Source of the DNA: an uncultured Eubacteriales bacterium
Lineage (GTDB): Bacteria > Bacillota > Clostridia > Oscillospirales > Oscillospiraceae
DNA length: 11,670 nucleotides
Assembly (NCBI GenBank): GCA_934567745.1
Contig: CAKTJM010000055.1
Coordinates: 1 to 11,670, forward strand
Direction: 5' to 3'
Made by a program: the position numbers and the translations under genes. A model generated the notes under the pieces. It had not been told where the DNA came from. It worked only from the letters and a program-made list of their open reading frames with translations, and did no database searches. Numbering within the stretch: the stretch's first letter is position 1; every line of letters begins with the position of its first letter. This document shows positions 5,828 to 11,670 of the stretch, one piece after another.

Positions 5828-7031
5828 GCTCCTCCTCTCTGACGTCCGTACCGCCGTCCGCTGTCGCGGCGGCGGTCTCCCGTTCGTTGCGCGCGGCCTG
5901 GCTGAGATACAGCCGGGCCTTCGCCTCCTCCACCTGGTCCTGCAGGTCGATGTCCTCCCAGTCCACCGTCAGCGCCGTGTCCCAGCCGTGCATCCGCAGC
6001 CACAGGAGGCAGATCCGCTCCAGCACCGGCGTGAGCGTGCGCCGCAGCGCGGCCAGCTCGCTCGTCATGATGTCGGCCTGCTGGCTGCTCAGCCGCTCGG
6101 TCGAGGACCAGTTCAGCCCCAGCAGGAAGGGCGGGATGCCCGTCTGGGCGATGAGCTGCTCGACGATCAGCCGCACGGAGGTCTGGCACTCCGGGATCGT
6201 GCACTCCGCACCGATGACACGGATCTGCACGTCCCCGGCGGCCACGAAGTCGCGCACCGCGCCGCTCCGGGTGGCCTGCATGGCCTCGGACCAGGTCCGG
6301 GCGAGCTGCTGACTGCGCTCCTGGACGCGGCGGGGGTCCTGCCCCTCCTCGCCGGGGCGATAGACCACGGCGAAGCGGACGTTCCCGGCCCGCTCCCAGT
6401 TCGCGCCGAGGGTCTGATAGATCTTCAGCAGGATCTCGGCCAGGAACGGCAGACTGTGCAGCAGCGACACGCCATACGGCTCGGTCGGGCTGGGGTGGTA
6501 CGGGGTGAAGAGCAGCAGGTCCTGCCGCGGCAGGACGCGCAGCCGCCCGTCCTCCTCGCGCACGGCCAGCTCCGTCTCCAGCGGCGTGCGGCCGTCGCGG
6601 ACCTCGATCCGCTCCACGTCGCCGCACAGCACGGCGGCGATGTCCCGCCCATCCCGGGTGGGCACGATCTCGCCGACGGCCCGCCCGCAGGTGAGCAGAC
6701 AGTCGAGATACCCGTCCAGGAACGCTCCGATCCCATACTGCCCGCGCCCGGCGGGCACGCGCCGCAGGAAGTCGCCCAGCGCCCGTTCGGCCGCCGGATC
6801 GCCGCACCGGACGATCGGCCCGCCGGAGAGCCGGACGAGCTTCCACACCGCCGCATCGACCACGGGGATCGCCTCGCGGATCGCGCGGTAGAGGGCGAAC
6901 TCCGGGCGGCGCAGCGGGACGTAGCCGTCCAGGGCGCGGAAGGGGTGCCGCGCGCCGCTGCGGAGCTGGACCTCCTGCACGGGCGGCGGTGTCGGGTCGG
7001 GGGGCCTGCGCCCCCGCTTGAAGATGTTCAC
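5808..7031 (-). CDS. phage portal protein
   Basis: This encodes a 407-residue protein, the ring at the unique head vertex through which DNA is packaged. It follows the large terminase by 25 bases and precedes the protease, the standard place. Typical portal features are seen: an early helix-rich segment (YRAIREAIPVVDAAVWKLVRLSGGP), the wing region with RDIAAVLCGDVERIEV, the QDLLLFTPYHPSPTEPYGVSLLHSLPFLAEI motif (residues about 170-201), and a C-terminal clip/stem-like part (QLIAQTGIPPFLLGLNWSSTERLSSQQADIM). The start is GTG 7031, supported by AGGAGGT about six bases upstream. An ATG at 7050 opens a different, low-complexity frame and is rejected. The protein is short for a portal but complete in its recognisable parts. 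Confidence 0.93.
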   Translation of the reverse strand: MNIFKRGRRPPDPTPPPVQEVQLRSGARHPFRALDGYVPLRRPEFALYRAIREAIPVVDAAVWKLVRLSGGPIVRCGDPAAERALGDFLRRVPAGRGQYGIGAFLDGYLDCLLTCGRAVGEIVPTRDGRDIAAVLCGDVERIEVRDGRTPLETELAVREEDGRLRVLPRQDLLLFTPYHPSPTEPYGVSLLHSLPFLAEILLKIYQTLGANWERAGNVRFAVVYRPGEEGQDPRRVQERSQQLARTWSEAMQATRSGAVRDFVAAGDVQIRVIGAECTIPECQTSVRLIVEQLIAQTGIPPFLLGLNWSSTERLSSQQADIMTSELAALRRTLTPVLERICLLWLRMHGWDTALTVDWEDIDLQDQVEEAKARLYLSQAARNERETAAATADGGTDVREEEHGDEDR

Positions 7032-7056
7032 GGTGATACCTCCTCTTCATGTGGTC

Positions 7057-8316
7057 TCATACGGTCCGCTCGACGTACCCGGCGAAGAACCCGTCGCCGC
7101 CCTCCTCCGGTGCGGCGACGGTGGCGACGAAGTAGCGGATCTCGTCCATGGCGTGGTCGTGCTCCTTGCGGGGCCGGTCCCGGTCGCCCGCGCTGAGGTC
7201 CCAGCAGTAGCAGTCGAACTCCCGCAGCGCGTCGGTGCAGTCCGGCCCGATGACGATCCGTCCGGACTTGAGCGCGTCCGCCGTCTGGCGGATGCCGGAG
7301 AGGACGTCGTTCCGGGCCGTGCGCACGGACCAGCCGTCGCGGCGCAGCTGCTCGCAGAAGGACGCGGCGGACGGATCGACCACCACGCATTCGATCGGCC
7401 GCACGCCGACGAGGGCGCGCAGGTCCTCGGCCTGCTCCCGGTCGGTCCGCTGCCGCTTCTGCGCGCGGGCGTCGTAATAGGACTCCCGCACGCGGTACCA
7501 GGTCCCGTCCGGCCACAGGCCCCACAGCCCCATGGACGTGGGGTTGACCGTGCCGTAGTCGCAGGAGACGACCCACCGCAGCGCCTCGCCCTCCGGCGGG
7601 TCCCGGACGTACTGCGGGCCGAAGAAGTCGTAGACCAGCCCGTCCGCGGCCGTCCACTCCCCGAGGACGAACCGGCGGTAGAACGCTCCCTGGAAGGCCC
7701 GCCGGTACCGCGCCCGCGTCTCCTCGGTCAGCGCCGGGTTGTCGTCCATCAAAAAGCGCAGATGGAAGACGTTCCGCTCCCGCGTCCGGCACACCCACTC
7801 CCGGTAGAACCAGTGGCCTGGCCCCTCCGGGTTGCAGGAGAACCAGAATTTCGCGCCGCTCACGGAGCAGCGGGCGCAGGCCTGTTCGACGAACGACCGC
7901 GGCATGAGCGCGACCTCGTCGAGCAGCACCCCCGCGAGGGTGATCCCCTGGATCAGCCCGGCGGAGCTCTCGTCCCGCCCGCCGAAGAGGAAGAAGGTGT
8001 TCTCCCGCCCGCCCAGCCGCAGGGTCAGCCGGTTGCGGGAGACCTTCTCCTGCCAGGTGAAGCCCAGCTCGGCGAGCAGGGGCAGGACACTGGAGAGGAG
8101 GTTGCGCCGCACGGACTCGACGGTCTTGCCGCACAGGGCGAACTGCTGCTGGTCGAACCGCGCCATGGCCCACAGGGCGAAGGACAGGCCGAGGCAGAGC
8201 GTCTTCCCGCTGCGCACGGCCCCGTCGCAGAGGATCGCGTCCCGGTCGCGCACGGGCGACCCGTCGCACCACCAGCGCAGCACGGCGCGCTGCTTAGGGG
8301 AGAACCCGGCGATCAT
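7057..8316 (-). CDS. phage terminase large subunit (PBSX-type)
   Basis: This encodes a 419-residue ATP-driven DNA packaging motor and nuclease. The ATPase half shows Walker A GAVRSGKT (residues 32-39), Walker B GVLLDE (129-134, with D133 and E134), and a coupling motif FSCNPEG (159-165). The nuclease half shows acidic residues of the RNase H-like fold: D253 in SCDYGTVNPT, D314 in VVVDPSAAS, and D391 within HDHAMDEIRYF. Length is normal for the PBSX XtmB-like family. Start ATG 8316 overlaps the TGA of the small gene upstream (ATGA), so translation is probably coupled; the upstream ribosome site is weak. All catalytic motifs are intact, which argues for a functional packaging module. Confidence 0.96.
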   Translation of the reverse strand: MIAGFSPKQRAVLRWWCDGSPVRDRDAILCDGAVRSGKTLCLGLSFALWAMARFDQQQFALCGKTVESVRRNLLSSVLPLLAELGFTWQEKVSRNRLTLRLGGRENTFFLFGGRDESSAGLIQGITLAGVLLDEVALMPRSFVEQACARCSVSGAKFWFSCNPEGPGHWFYREWVCRTRERNVFHLRFLMDDNPALTEETRARYRRAFQGAFYRRFVLGEWTAADGLVYDFFGPQYVRDPPEGEALRWVVSCDYGTVNPTSMGLWGLWPDGTWYRVRESYYDARAQKRQRTDREQAEDLRALVGVRPIECVVVDPSAASFCEQLRRDGWSVRTARNDVLSGIRQTADALKSGRIVIGPDCTDALREFDCYCWDLSAGDRDRPRKEHDHAMDEIRYFVATVAAPEEGGDGFFAGYVERTV

Positions 8317-8603
8317 CGCGCCGTGCCCCCGGCATCCAGGGCCCGCAGGAAGGCCTCCGGCCCTGCGTCCGGATCCGGCCGGTCGAGCAGGACCTGCAGG
8401 ATCGCGGCCCGGTCGGCCAGCTTGACCTCCACGGTGCCGTTGGCGTTGCGCTTGAGCTCGGTCAGCCCGCGCAGGTCGAGCCGGTCGATCTCCTCCGGCG
8501 CGGTGAGCCAGGCGAGCTTGACCGCGTCGTTCGTCCGGGCCTCGGCCAGCTCATACAGCAGCCGCAGGGCGTCCTGCCGGTCGGGCGGCCGTTTTCGTCT
8601 CAT
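8313..8603 (-). CDS. small packaging protein, probable terminase small subunit
   Basis: This encodes a 96-residue protein just upstream of the large terminase, overlapping it by four bases. ATG 8603 is chosen because AAAGGAGG (8618-8611) lies seven bases away. ATG 8609 would leave only one base, and a far-upstream ATG at 8732 falls in the terminator of the preceding gene. The sequence starts MRRKRPPDRQDALRLLYELAEARTNDAVKLAW. This is followed by a segment with short strands (LTELKRNANGTVEVKLADRAAILQVLLD) and an acidic, Pro-rich end. The basic N-terminus and position suggest DNA binding as the small subunit. The protein lacks a helix-turn-helix I can identify with certainty and is short for the class. 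It could be another accessory packaging protein. Confidence 0.7.
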   Translation of the reverse strand: MRRKRPPDRQDALRLLYELAEARTNDAVKLAWLTAPEEIDRLDLRGLTELKRNANGTVEVKLADRAAILQVLLDRPDPDAGPEAFLRALDAGGTAR

Positions 8604-8645
8604 GGACATCCCTCCTTTCATCCAAGGGGGCGCACGACCGGCTTT

Positions 8646-8665
8646 CGTGTACGCGAACGTACACG
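8646..8665. repeat. perfect dyad upstream of the packaging genes
   Basis: Two perfect 8-bp arms, CGTGTACG (8646-8653) and CGTACACG (8658-8665), flank a 4-base spacer CGAA. On the minus-strand RNA the loop reads UUCG. It lies 43 bases upstream of the first packaging gene. It could be an operator, a terminase recognition site or an RNA hairpin in the leader; sequence alone does not decide. Confidence 0.7.
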
Positions 8666-8670
8666 CTGCC

Positions 8671-8686
8671 CGAAAATCGTTTTTCG
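8671..8686. repeat. second short A/T-rich dyad
   Basis: Arms CGAAAA (8671-8676) and TTTTCG (8681-8686) flank TCGT, five bases from the perfect dyad. This is one of the few A/T-rich spots in the phage side of the window. No good -10/-35 pair is visible between 8604 and 8732. Confidence 0.5.
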
Positions 8687-8732
8687 CCCCCCTCCAAAGT
8701 CCCCCGAACAGGGACCGCAGCGAGGTGGGCAC

Positions 8733-8768
8733 AAAAAAAGTCCGGCCCGCCCCAACGGGGCAGGCCGG
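8733..8768 (-). terminator. Rho-independent terminator of the SLH gene
   Basis: On the minus strand a 12-bp stem (8768-8757 with 8753-8742, one G-T wobble) with loop GTT is followed by a seven-T run (8739-8733). It starts 36 bases after the stop of the surface protein gene, so it should separate that transcript from the phage operon. Confidence 0.92.
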
Positions 8769-8804
8769 TCCGATGCTCAGTTGTTTCGTTGTCTCAGGGA
8801 CCTC

Positions 8805-11282
8805 TCAGATGTCCGTCAGATACCGGTGCAGCATCACGGTCATCTGCGCGCGCGTCGCCTGATCGAGCGGGGAGAGGGTCGTGGCGGTGGTGCCGGAGAC
8901 GATCCCGCGCTGCACGGCCCAGGTCATCGCGCTCACGGCATAGGGGCTGACGCTGTTCTGGTCGGTGAAGGCCGCGAGGCTCCCCACGGCGCTGGGCTGC
9001 TCGCCGTTGGCCTCGGCGTAGCGGTAGAGGATCGTCGCGATCTGCTCGCGGGTGACCGGGGCGTTCGGGTCGAACTTCGTCTCGGAGACGCCGTTGACGA
9101 TCCCGCGCACCGCCGCCCAAGCGACGGCGTTGGCGTAGTAGTCCTCGCTCTTCACGTCGCGGAAGCCGCTGTCCACGGAGACGGCGGGGCTGCCCGCCGC
9201 GCGGTAGAGGACGGTCACGAGCATCCCGCGGGTCATGGCGGTGTTCGGGGCGAAGCTCGTCGCGTCCACGCCGCTCATCAGGCCCTGGCTGTAGACGAAA
9301 TCGACGGAGTCGGCCGCCCACGGCCCGACGCCGTTCGCGGTGACGTCGTTGAAGCGGGTGGAGGTGTCCTTCTTCGTCACGGTCACGATCAGGTTGCGGA
9401 CATAGGCCGCGCCGCTGCGGGTGGTGACCGTCATGGGGATCGTCACCTGGCCGCTCGTGCCCGCCTTGGGCAGGAAGGACAGGGTGGAGACGTGATAGGT
9501 GCCGTTCGCGGCGGAGTCGGTGTAGTACCGCGCGCCGGAGTCCTTCTCGATCGTGCTCTTGACGCCCAGGCCGCGGTCCAGCCCGCGCAGGAGGGTCCCG
9601 GCGGTCGGTGCGCCGAAGACGACGGCCTCGACCGGGTCGGCGTCGCTGCTGCGGAAGAGGTCGGACCCCGCGAAGGTGAAGCCGGAGGCATCGCAGGTCC
9701 GGGTCAGCCCGGTGGGATCGGTCGGCGTGACGGGGTCGGGATCGACGGGCGTCACGGGCGTCAGCCCGGTCACGGTCAGCTCCAGCTCACCGTAATAGGT
9801 CGTGTCGCCGTAGGCGAGGAAGTCCACGGTATAGGTCCCCCCGGCCTTCGGCGTGAAGGTCACGGCGGAGAGCCTGCTGCTGTTGCTGTCGTTGGTGTAA
9901 TAGGCCAGGCCGCCCTTGGCGGAGAGGGTCCCCACGGAGGTCGTGGCCGTGGCGAGGTCGAAGATGAGATAGCTCAGCCCGGGCACGGCGGGGGTCACGG
10001 CGGAGCCGGAGATGCCCTTCGTCAGCTGCTCCAGCACGGTCAGCCCGCTCTCGGCGTCCTTGAGGGAGACGAGGGCCTTCGCACCGCCGCTGGCGTCCAT
10101 GCTGGCGGTCACCTGGGTGGACGGCAGGACGGTCAGCGCGAAGCTGCAGATCTCGGTCAGGAACCGGGTCCGGTCGGACCGGTCCAGCGCGATGACCTGG
10201 CAGGTGAACTTCTGCGCGTCCAGGGTGGTGGGGGTGTAGTCCAGGGTGCTCTTGGTGGACAGGACGGTCCCCTTCGCGTCGGTCCAGCGATAGGAGAGGT
10301 CATAGTCCTTCGTGACGTCCTGGCTGCCGTTCTTGACGGTGGCGACGGGCGCGGTGAGGGTCTTCTCCAGATACTGCCCGCCGTAGGCCACGACGTTCTG
10401 CGCGGCCAGGCTCAGCCCGTCCTTGCCGGGGTCGGTCACGGTGACCTTGCAGGTCGCGGTGAGGGAGCCGATGCTCACGCTGACCTCGGTGCTCCCGGCG
10501 CGCACGCCGGTGACCACGCCCTTGTCGCTCACGCGGGCGATGGCGGGGTCGTCGGAGACCCAGACGGCGGTCTTGGAGCTGGCGTCGCGCAGGGAATAGC
10601 TCAGCGCATAGCTCCCACCCACGGACAGGGAGAGGGTGGACTGGCTCATGCTGATCCGGCCGTCGGTGACGGTGAGCTTGTACACGTCGGAGACGGAGGT
10701 GCCGTTGTTGCCGTCGTCCTTGGCGCGGGCGACGATGGACACGGTGCCCGGCGCGACGGCCGTGACCTTGCCCTTGGAGGAGACGGTGGCGACGGAGGTG
10801 TCGGTGGACTCCCAGGTCACGCCGCGGCTGGACCCCTCGTCGTGCTTATAGGTCACGTCGGCGGAGAGCGTCCGCGTCTCGCCGACGGACAGGGGCCCGG
10901 AGTCCTTGCTGGTGATGGTCACGTCGGTGACATAGTTCTCGACGACGGTGACCTTACAGGTGTCCTGATAGTCCCCGTCGTTGGTGGTGACGGTGATGGT
11001 CGCGGTCCCCACGGCCTGGGGCGTGACGACGCCCTTGGAGGAGACGGTGGCGACGCGGGACTTGGAGGTGGACCAGGTGACGGTCTGATCGTCGGCGTCG
11101 TCGGGGGAGATGGTGTAGGTCAGCCGGGTCGTGGTGTCGGCCCCGAGGACGAGGGTGACGCTGTCCTGGTCGAGGGTGATGTCGCGCACGCGCACGCGCG
11201 CGGCGAGGGCGGGCACAGCCAGCGAGGCGGCCAGCACGACGGCGAGCAGGACGGACAGGGAACGGTGCAGGGTCATTTTCAT
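8805..11282 (-). CDS. secreted Ig-like (BIG2) and SLH-domain surface protein
   Basis: This encodes an 825-residue secreted protein likely anchored to the cell wall. Residues 1-27 form a signal peptide (basic start, hydrophobic core, VPALA cleavage site). Three bacterial Ig-like BIG2-type domains follow at about 33-113, 119-205 and 209-283, each with the pattern SVATVSSKGVVT...GTATITV. Region 290-388 looks like another beta domain. Two related modules (about 390-505 and 528-636) share the YYT...F.PKAG...TVT pattern and are separated by a Pro/Thr linker. Three SLH domains end the protein (about 644-690, 706-754, 771-820); such domains bind pyruvylated secondary wall polymer. Start ATG 11282 has GAGGTG six bases upstream. 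It has its own promoter and terminator. It is host-like in style; a phage-carried gene is possible. Ligand is unknown. Confidence 0.93.
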   Translation of the reverse strand: MKMTLHRSLSVLLAVVLAASLAVPALAARVRVRDITLDQDSVTLVLGADTTTRLTYTISPDDADDQTVTWSTSKSRVATVSSKGVVTPQAVGTATITVTTNDGDYQDTCKVTVVENYVTDVTITSKDSGPLSVGETRTLSADVTYKHDEGSSRGVTWESTDTSVATVSSKGKVTAVAPGTVSIVARAKDDGNNGTSVSDVYKLTVTDGRISMSQSTLSLSVGGSYALSYSLRDASSKTAVWVSDDPAIARVSDKGVVTGVRAGSTEVSVSIGSLTATCKVTVTDPGKDGLSLAAQNVVAYGGQYLEKTLTAPVATVKNGSQDVTKDYDLSYRWTDAKGTVLSTKSTLDYTPTTLDAQKFTCQVIALDRSDRTRFLTEICSFALTVLPSTQVTASMDASGGAKALVSLKDAESGLTVLEQLTKGISGSAVTPAVPGLSYLIFDLATATTSVGTLSAKGGLAYYTNDSNSSRLSAVTFTPKAGGTYTVDFLAYGDTTYYGELELTVTGLTPVTPVDPDPVTPTDPTGLTRTCDASGFTFAGSDLFRSSDADPVEAVVFGAPTAGTLLRGLDRGLGVKSTIEKDSGARYYTDSAANGTYHVSTLSFLPKAGTSGQVTIPMTVTTRSGAAYVRNLIVTVTKKDTSTRFNDVTANGVGPWAADSVDFVYSQGLMSGVDATSFAPNTAMTRGMLVTVLYRAAGSPAVSVDSGFRDVKSEDYYANAVAWAAVRGIVNGVSETKFDPNAPVTREQIATILYRYAEANGEQPSAVGSLAAFTDQNSVSPYAVSAMTWAVQRGIVSGTTATTLSPLDQATRAQMTVMLHRYLTDI

Positions 11283-11350
11283 GGTGTTCACCTCATAAAC
11301 GGTCGTAAGGACGGCGAGCGCGCCCACGAGCACACTCGACAGGTCTTTAC

Positions 11351-11379
11351 ATTATACCATCATATCCCTTGAGGGGCAA
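11351..11379 (-). promoter_or_regulatory. promoter of the SLH surface protein gene
   Basis: A perfect TATAAT -10 (11356-11351) and a TTGCCC -35 (11379-11374) are separated by 17 bases. The predicted transcription start is near 11343, giving a leader of about 60 bases before ATG 11282. This is the best sigma-A-type promoter in the window. Confidence 0.88.
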
Positions 11380-11382
11380 GGG
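11366..11382. promoter_or_regulatory. dyad overlapping the -35 box, possible operator
   Basis: Perfect 6-bp arms CCCTTG (11366-11371) and CAAGGG (11377-11382) flank AGGGG and cover the whole -35 of the surface protein promoter. A regulator bound here would block RNA polymerase. The regulator is unknown. A second perfect 11-base palindrome, centred on 11387, follows directly. Confidence 0.45.
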
Positions 11383-11477
11383 CGAAATTCGCACGGCCTG
11401 GGACCGGCGGGACCGCCCGGCCCGGCAGAGATGGCACAGGAAGGGGGTGCATCTCCGGTCGAACTATGGTAAGATGG

Positions 11478-11570
11478 ATGAAGCGTTGTACGACGGTCGC
11501 GAGCCTGGTCCTCGAGGCGCTCGGCGTGATCGTAGGCATCCTTGCCCTCTGCGAAAGCAGAAAAAAATGA
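11478..11570 (+). CDS. candidate type I toxin, small hydrophobic peptide
   Basis: This plus-strand frame encodes 30 residues: MKRCTTV, then a hydrophobic core (ASLVLEALGVIVGILALC), then ESRKK and TGA. A single membrane helix with a basic tail is the hallmark of holin-like or TxpA/Fst-type type I toxins, which are about 25-60 residues. The stop codon is the first arm of a hairpin whose minus-strand form is a terminator, which matches 3'-overlapping toxin/antitoxin RNA pairs. Weak points: no ribosome site lies before ATG 11478 or the in-frame ATG 11466. Also, an extended -10-like TGGTAAGAT overlaps the start, so the start may be wrong or the gene may be decayed. An acidic Glu in the helix is unusual. 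Function is inferred. Confidence 0.45.
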   Translation: MKRCTTVASLVLEALGVIVGILALCESRKK

Positions 11571-11596
11571 CCGCCAGGCCGGAATCCTGACGGTCA
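11561..11596 (-). terminator. minus-strand terminator overlapping the toxin 3' end
   Basis: Arms TGACCG (11568-11573) and CGGTCA (11591-11596), with inner CAGG/CCTG pairing (11575-11578 with 11586-11589), form a hairpin. On the minus strand it is followed by a T7 run (11567-11561). It would end a leftward transcript coming from beyond 11600. In the plus direction it forms a hairpin at the end of the small peptide's reading frame. Confidence 0.75.
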
Positions 11597-11660
11597 GCGT
11601 TCCTGCGGGAACGTAACGACTACATACGGGGCCGACCACTCCTGGCAGCTCCACTGACCC
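11561..11660 (-). ncRNA. possible antisense antitoxin RNA
   Basis: A -10-like CATACT (4 of 6 matches) lies on the minus strand at 11667-11662, and the T7 terminator lies at 11567-11561. A transcript of about 95-100 bases would overlap the last bases and the 3' region of the small peptide gene, like RatA or SR4. It would contain a 6-bp-arm hairpin (11598-11603 with 11608-11613). The -35 would be outside the window, so the promoter cannot be confirmed. Confidence 0.3.
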
Positions 11661-11670
11661 TAGTATGACC

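Noticed and set aside
8604..8732. Longer start (ATG 8732) for the small packaging protein
   Set aside because: That ATG sits next to the T-run of the terminator. The AAAGGAGG at 8618-8611 points to ATG 8603.
3605..8862. Long plus-strand frames at 3605-5344, 5556-7196 and 7018-8862
   Set aside because: They lie opposite well-identified capsid, protease, portal and terminase genes and read as compositionally biased sequence without motifs.
8781..11372. 863-codon open frame on the plus strand, opposite the surface protein gene
   Set aside because: It is the antisense shadow of a GC-rich gene with few stop-generating codons. The protein is low-complexity Gly/Val/His/Arg, and the minus-strand gene has signal peptide, domains, promoter and terminator.
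11396..11426. GC-rich imperfect dyad resembling a terminator stem
   Set aside because: No T-run follows on either strand and the arms mismatch; probably a composition effect.
11369..11590. 73-codon plus-strand frame near the right edge
   Set aside because: It is Arg-rich and featureless; the hydrophobic 30-residue frame in another phase is the better candidate.
11352..11654. 100-codon minus-strand frame covering the toxin-like locus and the SLH promoter
   Set aside because: It crosses a terminator hairpin and a strong promoter, lacks a ribosome site and has no protein-like pattern.

Overview
The window is GC-rich DNA in which almost every real gene reads on the minus strand. It looks like a high-GC Firmicutes/Clostridia host, probably Oscillospiraceae-like. 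The evidence is strong AGGAGG ribosome binding sites before many genes, a secreted protein with Ig-like and three SLH domains of the type common in that group, and a phage late operon of the PBSX / Clostridioides contractile-tail kind. The taxonomic guess is inference from gene style only.

Layout, read in the direction of transcription (right to left). (1) 11670-11340: a small intergenic block. It holds a candidate type I toxin peptide on the plus strand (11478-11570), whose 3' end overlaps a minus-strand hairpin plus T7 terminator, which suggests a convergent antisense RNA. It also holds a sigma-A-like promoter for the next gene. (2) 11282-8805: a secreted 825-residue Ig-like/SLH surface protein with its own promoter and its own Rho-independent terminator (8768-8733). 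(3) 8732-8604: a short spacer with a perfect 8-bp-arm dyad and a second A/T-rich dyad. (4) 8603-1: a contractile-tail phage head and tail operon in canonical order: small packaging protein, large terminase, portal, prohead protease with a scaffold-like tail, decoration-like protein, major capsid protein, connector proteins, tail terminator-like protein, sheath, tube, tail assembly chaperone, and the first 44 codons of another gene running off the left edge.

How the genes work together: the terminase packages DNA through the portal into a capsid matured by the protease. The connectors close the head and join it to a sheath-and-tube tail, whose assembly needs the chaperone pair. Genes are packed tightly, many with 4-base ATGA or GTGA overlaps, so this is one translationally coupled transcript. 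I see no promoter or terminator inside the operon.

The most notable signals are these. The chaperone gene carries a complete -1 frameshift cassette: SD-like AGGAGG, then 10 nt, then A7 slippery heptamer, then 7 nt, then a GC stem-loop. The frameshifted extension carries a four-cysteine zinc ribbon. The type I toxin-antitoxin-like locus lies at the right edge. The late operon starts directly after a host-style surface protein gene with no early phage genes between them. I saw no rRNA, tRNA, CRISPR array or insertion sequence.
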